A DNA stretch of 64,000 nucleotides from Terrimonas pollutisoli (GCF_029360765.1 NZ_JARKNA010000011.1:1-64000); one strand, 5' to 3'. Shown: positions 34,291-44,125, counted from the first letter of the stretch. The notes: generated by a model from the letters alone, not told the origin. Numbers and translations: made by a program.

Positions 34291-35655
34291 ATGAAGCCCC
34301 TGCACCGACGTCAATTTATCCGAAACACTTCCGCAACATTAGCCCTTGCTGCAATCGGCCGTTACGGACTGGATATTTTTAATCCGGCGCCGCCGCGGCG
34401 TGTAGCGCTGATCGGCACTGGCTGGTATGGTAAAAGTGACTTGTTTCGCCTGATGCAGGTAGCTCCAGTAGATGTTGTAGCGCTGTGTGATGTTGATAAA
34501 ACCCTGTTGACCGAAGCTGCGCAAATGGTAACCCAGCGACAAGCCGCGAAAAAAAAACCTGCTTTGTATGGTGACTACCGGCAATTGTTATTCGAACAAA
34601 AGCCCGACATTGTATTGATCGGCACACCCGATCACTGGCATGCAGTGCAAACCATTGATGCGCTGAAAGCGGGTGCACATGTGTATGTGCAAAAACCCAT
34701 CAGCGTAGACGTGATGGAAGGCGAAGCTATGCTGGCAGCAGCCCGCAAATACAACCGGGTGATACAAGTGGGTATGCAGCGAAGAAGCACCCCTCACCTG
34801 TTCGAAGCCAAAAAGAAAATTGTTGACGCCGGTTTACTTGGAAAAATTTCCCATGCCGAAATATGCTGTTACTATCATATGCGCAACAACGGCAACCCAC
34901 CTGTGCAGTCAGTACCCGATTTTTTTGATTATGAAATGTGGACCGGTCCGGCACCACTTCGCCCTTTTGACGGATTACCACATACCCGGTGGTGGCGCAC
35001 CTTTATGGAATATGGAAATGGCATCATGGGTGATATGTGTGTTCACATGCTGGATGCGGTACGCTGGATGCTTGACCTGGGCTGGCCCAAACAAATCAGT
35101 TCAACCGGCGGCATATATGTTGATAAAACCGGTAAAAGCAATATTGCTGATACGCAAACCGCCATTTTTGAATTCGATGACCTGAATTGTGTCTGGCAAC
35201 ACCGCAGTTGGGGCACTCCTGCTGATCCTGAATATCCGTGGGCATTTAAGATATATGGCGAAAAAGGCACGCTGATGGGTAGTACGATGAAATACGATTT
35301 CGTTCCCATAGGCGATGGACAAAAAATACATGGCGACGTCATGTATGAAAAAGAAAAATATCCGGCAGACCTGCAGGAGCCAAAAATAGAATTGAATGCC
35401 GCACCAGCTACCCGGTTACACATGTTGAATTTTTTGGAAGCCATTGATAAAAAAATAAAACCGGTAGCGGATATCGAACAGGGACATATTTCAACAGCCA
35501 GTTGTATTCTCGCAAATATTTCAATGCAATTGGGTGGCAGAGGATTGAGATATGATCCGGTAAAAAAAGAAGTCATCGGCGATACAGAAGCGACCAAACT
35601 TTTGCAAAGAGAATACAGGGCGCCCTGGGTTCATCCTGTGCACGGGAATGTGTAG
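34291..35655 (+). CDS. TAT-exported Gfo/Idh/MocA-family oxidoreductase
   Basis: A 454-residue protein from the ATG at 34291; an upstream in-frame ATG at 34195 lies within a terminator. A twin-arginine-type leader RRQFIRN (about 5-11) is followed by the Rossmann motif ALIGTGWYG (about 37-45). The EKP motif of this family is QKP here (about 132-134), and GNGIMGDMCVHMLDAVRWML (about 242-261) holds the usual His of the active site. The enzyme is probably an NAD(P)-dependent sugar or cyclitol dehydrogenase acting outside the cytoplasm. It has no obvious operon partner. Confidence 0.86.
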   Translation: MKPLHRRQFIRNTSATLALAAIGRYGLDIFNPAPPRRVALIGTGWYGKSDLFRLMQVAPVDVVALCDVDKTLLTEAAQMVTQRQAAKKKPALYGDYRQLLFEQKPDIVLIGTPDHWHAVQTIDALKAGAHVYVQKPISVDVMEGEAMLAAARKYNRVIQVGMQRRSTPHLFEAKKKIVDAGLLGKISHAEICCYYHMRNNGNPPVQSVPDFFDYEMWTGPAPLRPFDGLPHTRWWRTFMEYGNGIMGDMCVHMLDAVRWMLDLGWPKQISSTGGIYVDKTGKSNIADTQTAIFEFDDLNCVWQHRSWGTPADPEYPWAFKIYGEKGTLMGSTMKYDFVPIGDGQKIHGDVMYEKEKYPADLQEPKIELNAAPATRLHMLNFLEAIDKKIKPVADIEQGHISTASCILANISMQLGGRGLRYDPVKKEVIGDTEATKLLQREYRAPWVHPVHGNV

Positions 35656-35802
35656 CCTGAACCGGGATTTTGGGGATTGTTGGGAAAATAAAAATGGAAC
35701 ACAACGTTCACAAAGAATACACGAAGCACACAATGTATTAAAAACGGAATCTGACCACGTTGTGTCCGGTGTGATTTCTTCATATTACCCTTTGCTCCTC
35801 AC
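35656..35802. repeat. Short intergenic stretch with dispersed repeat
   Basis: It contains CGTTCACAAAGAATACACGA (about 35705-35724), which resembles a C/A-rich repeat scattered in many Bacteroidota intergenic regions. It separates two convergent genes. Confidence 0.35.
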
Positions 35803-36825
35803 TTATTGCTTTCTTATTTCAACAATAAATGCTCTTGCCGGGTTAGCAACAAAAAGAAGTTGTATTTCCTCTTGTGTAAATCCATTTTCCAATAATGCAG
35901 GGATCAGTTTGTCAGCAATAGTATTGTAATCATTATAAGTTCCACCGCCTGGCTCACCCACATGGTACCAACCTGAGTCGTGCGATAAAAGAACATGTTG
36001 AAGCAGGTGTTGCTCTTTCATATCTTTTAAGAAATCTACACACTGTGAAATAGCTCCCGGATTTACTCCATCATAAGAGATCCAGCCTCCCGCTTTGGCT
36101 GCACGAATATGTATTTTCCGGTCACTTTCATTTTGTGCATGTATCCAAATCCATGCGTCTGCTCTAACCCTTTTTGAATTAATAATCTTCAATTCTTCTA
36201 TAGCCGCCTCACCATTGCCACTGTGCACACCGATTGTTAAACCAGTTGCCAAATGAGTGATCGCAGCAGCTTCAATCATTTTTACCTGCACGTCAGACAA
36301 AGGATATTTATCTACTCCGCATTTTATAAACCCGGGTTTGATGCCTTGCTCTATCCCATTATCCCATTCATTGATCCACCTCGCCGCTATTTGTTGCGCT
36401 GTTTCAGTCCACGCATGAGCCGGCAAATATTTTTCGCCAGCAGCACCATAGTATCCGGTATTGGTAAGAATATACATGCCGCTTGCATCGGCCAATCGTT
36501 TTAATAATTTCACATCACGCCCAATATAAGCCGGGGTGCATTCCATGATCGTTTGGAACCCCCTTTGTTTTAATTCCAAAAGGTTTGGCAAGGCCGCCTG
36601 GAAAACTTCTTCTGCATTATAACGGGAAGGATCAATTTTGCCGGCGCCGATAAAATCAACTAAAACATGTTCATGTGTCAATGAAAACCCTGGCTGCTCC
36701 GTCGTTATCCAGCCATTTACCGTCATTAATCTTTTCTTGTCCTCCAACAAATTATCCGAAAAAAATAAAGGACCGGCAGCAAGACCCGCTGTTTGAGTAA
36801 TAAATTTTCTGCGATTGATGATCAT
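35803..36825 (-). CDS. Phosphotriesterase-family metallohydrolase
   Basis: A 340-residue protein of the amidohydrolase superfamily. A TAT-like leader has NRRKFITQT (about 4-12) and a hydrophobic stretch. Metal ligands of the PTE family are visible: THEHV (about 50-54), a Lys in GFIKCG (about 164-169) that would be carboxylated, IGVHSG (about 197-202), WIHAQN (about 226-231) and LSHDSGW (about 283-289). Family members hydrolyse phosphotriesters, lactones or, in other groups, unknown substrates; lactonase activity is plausible. It is convergent with the Gfo/Idh/MocA gene. Confidence 0.84.
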   Translation of the reverse strand: MIINRRKFITQTAGLAAGPLFFSDNLLEDKKRLMTVNGWITTEQPGFSLTHEHVLVDFIGAGKIDPSRYNAEEVFQAALPNLLELKQRGFQTIMECTPAYIGRDVKLLKRLADASGMYILTNTGYYGAAGEKYLPAHAWTETAQQIAARWINEWDNGIEQGIKPGFIKCGVDKYPLSDVQVKMIEAAAITHLATGLTIGVHSGNGEAAIEELKIINSKRVRADAWIWIHAQNESDRKIHIRAAKAGGWISYDGVNPGAISQCVDFLKDMKEQHLLQHVLLSHDSGWYHVGEPGGGTYNDYNTIADKLIPALLENGFTQEEIQLLFVANPARAFIVEIRKQ

Positions 36826-36956
36826 AGCAATTGATTATTCAAATTTGGCCTGATCGTTACAAAAAAGTATTTACTTCCATTTAGCCGCTATTGGCCGTAC
36901 ATATAAGCAGAATGAATTCATCGTTACTAAAATTACAGTAATTGTCAAGGCCATTG

Positions 36957-37892
36957 TTAAGGCCCTGCATTATTCCCTGCCGGGTAAATATGAAGGGCAC
37001 TTCGGATAGCGAGCAAGCGATCTGCAAACTCTTTGTTTAGATTTCTTGAAACAGGGATTCTTTCTTCGGTGCCGTTTAATTTTAACTTATACCCTTGAGC
37101 ATTTCCCTCCACCTGTTCTATTTTATCAAGATTAACAATAAAAGCCCGGTGACAACGAAACATCCCAGCATTGTCTCCAAGTAGTTCTTCAACTTTTTTC
37201 ATCGTGGTGCGCAGAATGGTAAACGAGAGTTTTTGCTGGTGCTCAAAATAGATTTTTACATAATTGCTGGCCGACTCGATATAAACCAGCCGGCTTTCTT
37301 CAATCGTTAGTTTTTCCTTCTCGTTATCACTGGTTATGGTGATGGCTGAATTCACCAAAGTATTGATAGCAGGCGGCTCTTTTTTCTTTTCGTCCAGTTT
37401 TTGCTGTAGCAAAGCAGCTTCCTGCTTAAACCTGTGCAGCCACCGGTTTTGCCGGAAGAGCGTATAGATAATAATAGGAAACACGCCGATGGAAAAAGTA
37501 AAGGCCTGCGCTTTAAAGAAATTGGACCAACCCGTATTCATGTTAAACAACAACGGAAACAAGAGGTAATTGACAGTACCTACGAGTAACACGACGAATG
37601 CAACATTCATCATTTGCTTTCCCAGCGTCCATTTCTCTTCAGCAAAAATGCCCGGGAAAATAATTTCGATAAGGTAGTTGGTTACGAATATGCAAAGGAA
37701 CGTGACCAGCCCAAGAATTAAACTGCTTGTAATAATTTTTACCAGGGGCAATTCACCCATATCAAACGGACGAAAGATCAAGAGAAATACAAAAATAAAA
37801 ATCCCAAACCCGGCGGCGGTGAGTAACCGGCTTTTAAAATCGCTGGCATGTGGAAATGGCTGGTTAAAGAAATGCATAGAATGATTGTACAA
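36957..37892 (-). CDS. Membrane-anchored LytTR transcriptional regulator
   Basis: A 311-residue protein. The N-terminal half has four transmembrane helices (about 22-42, 50-75, 90-115 and 125-145) and no receiver domain. A linker with Lys/Glu-rich coiled coil follows (about 155-175), then a LytTR DNA-binding domain (about 205-300) with YIESASNYVKIYF, FRCHRAFIVNLDKI and IPVSRNLNKEF. DNA binding from the membrane means that it may sense its signal directly. It lies 52 bases after the TPR-like gene and downstream of the TonB receptor gene in the same direction, so it may control that transport unit. The Met at 37877 is an alternative start. Confidence 0.86.
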   Translation of the reverse strand: MYNHSMHFFNQPFPHASDFKSRLLTAAGFGIFIFVFLLIFRPFDMGELPLVKIITSSLILGLVTFLCIFVTNYLIEIIFPGIFAEEKWTLGKQMMNVAFVVLLVGTVNYLLFPLLFNMNTGWSNFFKAQAFTFSIGVFPIIIYTLFRQNRWLHRFKQEAALLQQKLDEKKKEPPAINTLVNSAITITSDNEKEKLTIEESRLVYIESASNYVKIYFEHQQKLSFTILRTTMKKVEELLGDNAGMFRCHRAFIVNLDKIEQVEGNAQGYKLKLNGTEERIPVSRNLNKEFADRLLAIRSALHIYPAGNNAGP

Positions 37893-37899
37893 AAATATT

Positions 37900-37938
37900 G
37901 AGCCCGGCCGAACTAATATTTTTAATTATCAGCCGGGC
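37900..37938 (-). terminator. Hairpin between TPR-like and LytTR genes
   Basis: GCCCGGC and GCCGGGC arms (about 37901-37937) are separated by a 20-odd-base loop. Reading leftward, an A/T-rich tract with a T-run follows. It may partly separate expression of the receptor/TPR genes from the regulator. Confidence 0.35.
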
Positions 37939-37944
37939 CAACAC

Positions 37945-38604
37945 CTATTTATTTAGTGACTGTGATAGTTTTTCCGCTTGCGCCTGTCCCCACACCGGAG
38001 CCATGTCATCGGCAGGCTTGAATTGTTTAAACCGGGTTAATGCTTCGGTGATAGCCGGCCTGGCCGCATCTGCACCCCCACCCAACGCACCGGGTGTAAA
38101 TAGTTTTGTTCTTGCTTCGATAAGATAGGGTCGTGGATTAGCAGGGTCTTGCTCCCGTGATCTTTTCAATAATTCTGTTGATTGCACACTATAGTCTTTC
38201 CATCTCGCCATAGGATCAGCCAGGATCCTGGTATTGACGATCATCGCCTGCAGGGCTAAAATTTCGGAATTGTCGGGGCTAAGTACAATCGCTTTTTCCA
38301 GCAGCGCTTCTGCTTTTGCAGCCAGCGGATCTATTTTATCTTTCTCTTTTACACCCATTGCCATGATCGCATGACAGAGGGATGCATAATAAAACGGTTG
38401 CCAAAAAGTTTTTGCTGTTTCAGCTGCCCGTTCAAAATTATTGGCAAGCACGGCATAGGTAGCCGGATGTGCTGCTGTATCTAACCGGAGCAGGTTTTCT
38501 TTCATAACTGCCGCAAATTTTGTGATGCCTGTCGCCGAATTAGTTTGCGCCCAACTGCCTTGATAAAATACCGCCATGATGATTATGAATGTTACTTTTT
38601 TCAT
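37945..38604 (-). CDS. Periplasmic TPR-like protein
   Basis: A 219-residue protein with a signal peptide (ending GSWAQ, about 15-19). The mature part is helical, with LLEKAIVLSPDNSEILALQAMI (about 101-122) and LLKRSREQDPANPRPYLIEA (about 144-163), two TPR-like units. It has no catalytic motif. It starts 33 bases after the TonB-dependent receptor gene and precedes the LytTR gene, so it is probably an accessory of this transport unit. Confidence 0.72.
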   Translation of the reverse strand: MKKVTFIIIMAVFYQGSWAQTNSATGITKFAAVMKENLLRLDTAAHPATYAVLANNFERAAETAKTFWQPFYYASLCHAIMAMGVKEKDKIDPLAAKAEALLEKAIVLSPDNSEILALQAMIVNTRILADPMARWKDYSVQSTELLKRSREQDPANPRPYLIEARTKLFTPGALGGGADAARPAITEALTRFKQFKPADDMAPVWGQAQAEKLSQSLNK

Positions 38605-38637
38605 TGTTTGTATATTTTAAGTTGATTAATAGAATTG

Positions 38638-40830
38638 CTAATTGTCGATCACCTGTTTTCTCCTGTCATTACCCATGCTCAGGTAAATGCCAAAAAAGAA
38701 AAACCGTTTTGCCATAGGTGTAATGGCTTGCCCTGGGTATAGTCCCTCGATGTTTTGATCTTTTGCAAAATGATAACCAAAGACCTGCTTGCTACCCAAA
38801 ATATTATTGGCGTTGAATATCAATACGGCATTGGCTTTACCAATCATAGTCAGGTAGTTCAATTGCAAGCCAACGTTGTGGTAGCCGGTTGTCCTTTCCG
38901 ACATAAACTGATCTGGCGATAAGTTGGGATTGGCATAAGGCCTGCCGGAAGCATAGGTATAAGTCAGCGAAAAATTGGTGGCAATTTTTTCAACAAATTG
39001 TTTGATCACAACATTGAGGGTATGTTTGGCAGCAAAAGACGGCTGTACTTTTTTCGGGTAATCAATAAATTTTCTTTTGGTGTCGAGAAATGAATAGGCG
39101 ATCCAGTAATCAAGATGACGAAGGGATTTTTTATCTCTCCAGAATAATTCAATTCCCCGGGCATAGCCGTTTCCTTTGTTGGCAATAATTGAAGGTTGAT
39201 CGGGAGAAAAGTTTACCAGCTGTTGATATTTTTTATAAAAGATTTCTGTTCTTATGGTTTGTCCATCTTTGATCTGCTGATAATTGAACAGGTAATGGGT
39301 TGCTTTTGCGAAGGCAAGCTCTTTGTTGCGAAAAAGATAATTGGTTTCCGGTTTCTGGTAATACATGCCATAAGCCAATGAAAACTGTCCTCCCGTTTTT
39401 ATCTTACAAGCAAAAGACAAACGGGGTGATAATTTACCCGTCACCATCAATGAACTGTATTCATACCGAATACCCTGCCTTGCCACAAGCCTGGCACTGA
39501 TATAAATATCAGACTCAGCGAACAAAGCTGTATAATGATCAATCCTTGTTATAAATGGAATGCTGTCAGCAGCATGAATCTTATCTACAAGGTGTTGTTG
39601 CTCTATTCCAAAATTGAGCTTATGTAAGCCGGTAAAATTTTTGGTCAATACAGCCCTTGCCTGCGAATGATAATTGTTGATGCGCGGTAAAAATTTTCCC
39701 GTCATTGAATCTGCCGCCTTGGTGAATAGATTGATCACATCTTTGTTTGCCGTAAATGCCACACCGGTTTGAAGTCGCCAGTTTCTTTTTAGAATGCCAT
39801 TATAGGTGAGCAGGGTAAACAGGTGCCGGTTGGTTAGCTGGAAGAAATCTTTCAACCCGTTCCCTCCTATCGAAGGCTTGTTGAAAGCAATGCTGTTATA
39901 GTTGCCATATCCATAATACTTCCATATTCCCTGTTTTGTTTGCAGCCGGCCAAACAATTCACCATTGATGACCTCGGGCTCGTGGGTGTAGTGTAGTTTT
40001 TGTTTTACAATACTGAAGTAAGGCTTTAAATTATTATAGTTAATGGTTACACCGGCACTGGCATTCCTGGCTTTGTTCAATTGTTGCCGGGTAACGCTGA
40101 GCTGCGGAGATGAGATGATCATATTGGTTTCAGACCTCGTCGGCAGGTCATGCGTTTCCAGTGTCAGTACAGCAGACAGACCTTGTCCATATTGGGCAGA
40201 ATAACCACCACTGCTGAAATGAGTGCCTTTAAACAGTAAGGGTGAAAACCGGCCCCGTTGGGCAATATCCGGTACGCCACTGAAAAATGGGTTGGGCACC
40301 ATCAGCCCATCAATAAAAACTTTTGTTTCAGCGCCGGTGCCCCCTCTCACAAACAGTCCCTCCTGCTCGCCTACTTGCTGTGCGCCGGGCAATGTCTTTA
40401 ATGCAGCAACGATATCAGCTTGTTGTCCGGCTGTTGTTACAATATCAAGCGGCTTTAGCACAGTATTTCTCTTCTTATCGCTTGCTTCAAATACGCCGGC
40501 AGAAATAGTCACGGCAGTCAGTTCAGTGGTTTCTTCCTGTAATGTGGCGCTAACAATCACTGGCTTCGATCCTAAAACGACCGGCTTTTCAATTCGTTTG
40601 TAGCCTAACAGAGTAATGACAAGGGTAAACCGCCCCGTATCAGCAACGGAAAAAGAGTAATATCCATCATGCCCCGAGGTAGCACCATAATAAGTGCCGT
40701 CAATGCTGGCGCTGGCGCCTGCCATTGGCACTTTGTTTTTACCGGTGATGATGCCGCTTACCGTTAGCTGACCGGAAACCCGGGTGCAAAAACAGGTGAT
40801 GCTGATTAAAATAAACAATTTGACTAGCAC
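38638..40830 (-). CDS. TonB-dependent outer-membrane receptor
   Basis: A 730-residue protein. A signal peptide (about 1-20) is followed by a carboxypeptidase-like regulatory domain (GIITGKNKVPMAGASASIDG, about 26-45), a plug domain (about 120-220, with LPGAQQVGEQEGLFVRGG near 149-166) and a 22-strand-type barrel ending near the C terminus. It is not of the SusC type: it is shorter than SusC and no SusD gene adjoins. It takes up an unknown large substrate using TonB energy. It heads a three-gene run with the TPR-like and LytTR genes. Confidence 0.88.
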   Translation of the reverse strand: MLVKLFILISITCFCTRVSGQLTVSGIITGKNKVPMAGASASIDGTYYGATSGHDGYYSFSVADTGRFTLVITLLGYKRIEKPVVLGSKPVIVSATLQEETTELTAVTISAGVFEASDKKRNTVLKPLDIVTTAGQQADIVAALKTLPGAQQVGEQEGLFVRGGTGAETKVFIDGLMVPNPFFSGVPDIAQRGRFSPLLFKGTHFSSGGYSAQYGQGLSAVLTLETHDLPTRSETNMIISSPQLSVTRQQLNKARNASAGVTINYNNLKPYFSIVKQKLHYTHEPEVINGELFGRLQTKQGIWKYYGYGNYNSIAFNKPSIGGNGLKDFFQLTNRHLFTLLTYNGILKRNWRLQTGVAFTANKDVINLFTKAADSMTGKFLPRINNYHSQARAVLTKNFTGLHKLNFGIEQQHLVDKIHAADSIPFITRIDHYTALFAESDIYISARLVARQGIRYEYSSLMVTGKLSPRLSFACKIKTGGQFSLAYGMYYQKPETNYLFRNKELAFAKATHYLFNYQQIKDGQTIRTEIFYKKYQQLVNFSPDQPSIIANKGNGYARGIELFWRDKKSLRHLDYWIAYSFLDTKRKFIDYPKKVQPSFAAKHTLNVVIKQFVEKIATNFSLTYTYASGRPYANPNLSPDQFMSERTTGYHNVGLQLNYLTMIGKANAVLIFNANNILGSKQVFGYHFAKDQNIEGLYPGQAITPMAKRFFFFGIYLSMGNDRRKQVIDN

Positions 40831-40960
40831 GATTTTTTTCTCAAAACTATCGTGGCAGTGAGGCGCTTACAAGTTTATGGGTTGTAATGAAGGAATGCGG
40901 GACGGAATGCAACACCGGGGATGAACAGAAGCTGCCAGGTATGATTGGTTTACTCCATAT

Positions 40961-41317
40961 TCATTCACATTCTATCCGGTTGCCAAACCGGATGATATGG
41001 CCATCCGGATCTTTGATCAGCATTTCCCGCATATTCCATTCTTTGCTTTCCGGTAGTGCTATGATGTTGGCGCCTTTGTCCTTTATACTTTCATAATATT
41101 CATCTACGCTGTCCAACACAATACAAAGCCAGGTGCCTGGATGACCCTGGTCTTTTTCACAGAAAAATATTTCTACATCATCTTTCACCACTCCGCCAAA
41201 AGTCGGTGGACAGTCCCACTCCCATTTGTCGTCGAAACCCAATTTCTCAGTATAATAAGCAAGGCTTCTTTTGATGTCGGTTGAATAAAGAATGGTGATA
41301 GATTTTTCCAGCTTCAT
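40961..41317 (-). CDS. VOC-family (glyoxalase/bleomycin-resistance-like) protein
   Basis: A 118-residue protein with the paired beta-alpha-beta-beta-beta fold. It has TILYSTDIKRSLAYYTEKLGF (about 8-28) at the start and IKDPDGHIIRFGNRI (about 101-115) at the end, with His and Glu in positions that can bind a metal. The substrate cannot be inferred. It is a single-gene unit, divergent from the DHFR-like gene. Confidence 0.85.
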   Translation of the reverse strand: MKLEKSITILYSTDIKRSLAYYTEKLGFDDKWEWDCPPTFGGVVKDDVEIFFCEKDQGHPGTWLCIVLDSVDEYYESIKDKGANIIALPESKEWNMREMLIKDPDGHIIRFGNRIECE

Positions 41318-41524
41318 AACAACTTTTTTGTTGGAGAAATTTACTGCTTTTAAATCAGAGATGAATTTTCACTTTCAGATCAGCGTCGCCAGGATTTGAA
41401 ATTGCGCGGAAAAAAATAGTTGTCGCAAAATGCCCTTCAAAAGTCGTTTGACCCACCCTCGCCCATTTGAAACTATTGACAACTTTGTATCACCAATCAA
41501 TCACAACTTCTAAAAAATAAAAAA

Positions 41525-42091
41525 ATGCGAATACTGAAATTACAAATGCAAATGACGATTGACGGATTTGTTGCCGGCCCGCAGGGTCAATTGGACTGGA
41601 TGTCTTTTAACTGGAATGACGACCTGGTAGCTTTCGTCAATGAATTTACAGACAGCGGTGATACTATTTTAATGGGTCGCAAGATGACTGACGGATTTAT
41701 TAACTACTGGGAAAATGTAGTCAATAATCAACCGGAGAGTCCTGAGTTCGAATTTGCCAAAAAAATGGTTGACCTGCCAAAAATTGTATTCAGTAAAACA
41801 CAGTTGACAATTGCCGGGAAAAATGTAGCGGTCGAAAACGGGGACCTTGTTACTGCAGTCAATGTATTGAAGGCTAAACCCGGTAAAGATATTATTGTAT
41901 ACGGTGGGGCCGGCTTTGTTTCGTCATTAATTGATCATAACCTGATTGACGAATTGTATTTATATACCAATCCTATTGCCATCGGCGACGGGATGCGCAT
42001 TTTCAACAAAAGGCACCCCCTGCAACTGGCAGCTTCAACCGCTTATAAAAACGGAATTGTTGTGAATAAATATGTCCCTGCTGGTCAATAA
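41525..42091 (+). CDS. Dihydrofolate reductase-family (RibD C-terminal-like) protein
   Basis: A 188-residue protein like the YyaP/YwjB group: SIDG-like start (MTIDGFVAGPQGQLDWM, about 10-26), ILMGRKM (about 48-54), and the NADPH-binding YGGAGFVSSLI (about 121-131). Its true reaction is unknown; these proteins are DHFR-fold reductases distinct from FolA. Upstream, an A/T-rich tract near 41477-41485 (CAACTTTGT) partly resembles a -7 box. Confidence 0.85.
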   Translation: MRILKLQMQMTIDGFVAGPQGQLDWMSFNWNDDLVAFVNEFTDSGDTILMGRKMTDGFINYWENVVNNQPESPEFEFAKKMVDLPKIVFSKTQLTIAGKNVAVENGDLVTAVNVLKAKPGKDIIVYGGAGFVSSLIDHNLIDELYLYTNPIAIGDGMRIFNKRHPLQLAASTAYKNGIVVNKYVPAGQ

Positions 42092-42122
42092 ACATTAAAC
42101 TATAAAACAGGATTATCTTAAA

Positions 42123-43097
42123 GTGGATTGCTGTGAAAAAAATAATGATAGTTTTGCCCGCAATCTATTTGTTATGCGTACCATTTGTTTAAGCATATTC
42201 ATTTCCCTTTCGGATCCCGCATTTTGCCAATCCCATTTTGTTGATTCGTTATATGTAACCACTTCCGATTCCATTAAACTATTTGTGAAGCGTTCGGGCA
42301 ACGGCTTTCCAGTTTTGTTTATACACGGCGGTCCGGGCTCCAATTCATTTTATTTCGAAAAAGAAGGCGGCGATATTTTTTCAAAAGATGTTCAGCTGGT
42401 ATATCTCGACCAGCGGGGTTGCGGCAGATCGGATACAGCCAAAGACAATAACTACTCACTGGAGAGAGTTGTCAAAGACTTTGATGAGGTAAGAGAAAAA
42501 TTGGGTTATAAACAATGGATAGTAATGGCGCATTCTTTTGGCGGCATACTAGCTACCGAATATTGTCATCAGTATCAGCCTACGATCAAAGCCATGATTT
42601 ACCTGAACTGTACGATCAACTTAACGGCTACTGCCAAAGACGGAATCAGGAAAGGAGTTGAATTGCTGGGAAATAATCCACAGGATAAAAAACATTTTTT
42701 CAATGATTCCATCCCGCTTTTTCAACGCTGGGGTGAAATATTTGGCCGGCTTCAGCAAAAAGGAATTGTTTACAAACTCATGTTTGACAGGAAGGCAAGC
42801 AAGGAATACGATGATAGCCTGATGGCTCTCCCATTTTTAAAATATGTATATGCGCAAAGGGTATGGAGCTATCCCGAATATTTTTCCGATTTCGCGGCAA
42901 AAACTGAGAAAATTTCTGTTCCTGTTCTGATCATTAGTGGCACAAGAGACTATACTATTGGCGTCAATCATTATAAGCTCATGAAATTTCCCGCCAGTCA
43001 CATTAAACTTGTGGAAGGCGGTCATGCCTTATATCTTGAGCATAATAAAGAACTCTACAAATCCGTAGCGCCGTTTCTTAAAAAATTCAGGCAGTAA
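42123..43097 (+). CDS. Alpha/beta hydrolase, prolyl aminopeptidase-like
   Basis: A 324-residue (or 307 from the ATG at 42174) hydrolase. Oxyanion loop HGGPGSNSF (about 63-71), nucleophile elbow AHSFGG (about 140-145), and late ISGTRDYTIG and EGGHALYLEH (about 301-310) give Ser, Asp and His. The GGPG motif suggests the proline iminopeptidase group. The N terminus is unclear: from 42174 it reads as an unusual signal peptide ending AFCQS, while a different frame from GTG 42133 reads a more normal leader (MKKIMIVLP...) but then stops, which suggests a frameshift in the leader. It is probably exported. Confidence 0.82.
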   Translation: MDCCEKNNDSFARNLFVMRTICLSIFISLSDPAFCQSHFVDSLYVTTSDSIKLFVKRSGNGFPVLFIHGGPGSNSFYFEKEGGDIFSKDVQLVYLDQRGCGRSDTAKDNNYSLERVVKDFDEVREKLGYKQWIVMAHSFGGILATEYCHQYQPTIKAMIYLNCTINLTATAKDGIRKGVELLGNNPQDKKHFFNDSIPLFQRWGEIFGRLQQKGIVYKLMFDRKASKEYDDSLMALPFLKYVYAQRVWSYPEYFSDFAAKTEKISVPVLIISGTRDYTIGVNHYKLMKFPASHIKLVEGGHALYLEHNKELYKSVAPFLKKFRQ

Positions 43098-43126
43098 GGA
43101 ATTTGCCCGGTAGCAAAAAACTGACC

Positions 43127-44125
43127 TTATTGCTTTACCAGGACAAGTTTATTTAATTCATCTGTAATAAAATCAATTTCGTCCTTCGACAATTTCACCT
43201 GCAATGCTTTGGCGTTTTGAATGGCTTGTTCGGCGTTTCTTGCACCGACCAGTGCAATGGTGATGCCCGGTTGTTCTACCGTCCAACGGACCACTAATTG
43301 CGAAAGAGAAGCATTATACTTATCAGCCAATGATTTAATTGCCTGTAAAAAGTCGTTGGTGCGTTGAATGTTTTCAGGTTTGAAAAAATAAAGGTCCGCC
43401 CGGTGATCACCCTGCGAAAACTGATGACCTGGTTTTAATTTTCCTGTAAGCAATCCTCTTTCCAGCGGACTATAAGCAAGGATAGAAATATTGTTGTCAA
43501 TACACCAGGGAACAACGGTTTGCCCGATATCTCTCTTCACCATGCTATAAGGCACTTGGTTTGAAACAATGGAAATATGCTGCTGTGCCTCTTTCAATAA
43601 GTCAACGCTGTAATTGCACACTGCCGCATGACGAATCTTTCCCTGTTGTTGCAATTTTTCGACAGCTTCCATTGTTTCGGAAACCGGGGTAGTGCTGTCG
43701 GACCAGTGTATTTGATAGAGGTCGATATAGTCAGTACCCAACCTGCGTAAACTGTTTTCACATTCCAGGATGACACTTTCTTTGCCGGCATACCGGTAGA
43801 TGTCAATATCAATACCCTCATTGTTTTTGCTTTTGAAATAAAATTCGCCTTTGCGCAAATCCCATCGCAGCCCATATTTCGTCAATAGCTGCACCTTATC
43901 TCTTGGAATATTTTTTATTGCTTCACCTACTATCTCTTCACTGGCTCCTTGTCCATAAATTGGTGCCGTATCGATGGAGGTAACGCCGAGATCATAAGAA
44001 GCCTGTATCGCAGTAATGGCTTCCTTTCTTTCTGTTCCGCCCCACATCCAGCCGCCTGCTGCCCATGCACCAAAAGTTACCACTGACAATTCAAGATCTG
44101 ATGTACCGATTTTTCTATATTCCAT
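43127..44125 (-). CDS. Aldo/keto reductase
   Basis: A 332-residue TIM-barrel NADPH-dependent oxidoreductase. The catalytic tetrad is visible: Asp in SIDTAPIYG (about 50-58), Tyr in the same block, Lys in LLTKYGLRW (about 80-88) and His in YQIHWS (about 136-141). The cofactor region is VGARNAEQAIQNAKAL (about 296-311). It resembles the general-stress AKR group (YhdN-like), reducing aldehydes or ketones. It stands alone; the next gene is convergent. Confidence 0.9.
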   Translation of the reverse strand: MEYRKIGTSDLELSVVTFGAWAAGGWMWGGTERKEAITAIQASYDLGVTSIDTAPIYGQGASEEIVGEAIKNIPRDKVQLLTKYGLRWDLRKGEFYFKSKNNEGIDIDIYRYAGKESVILECENSLRRLGTDYIDLYQIHWSDSTTPVSETMEAVEKLQQQGKIRHAAVCNYSVDLLKEAQQHISIVSNQVPYSMVKRDIGQTVVPWCIDNNISILAYSPLERGLLTGKLKPGHQFSQGDHRADLYFFKPENIQRTNDFLQAIKSLADKYNASLSQLVVRWTVEQPGITIALVGARNAEQAIQNAKALQVKLSKDEIDFITDELNKLVLVKQ

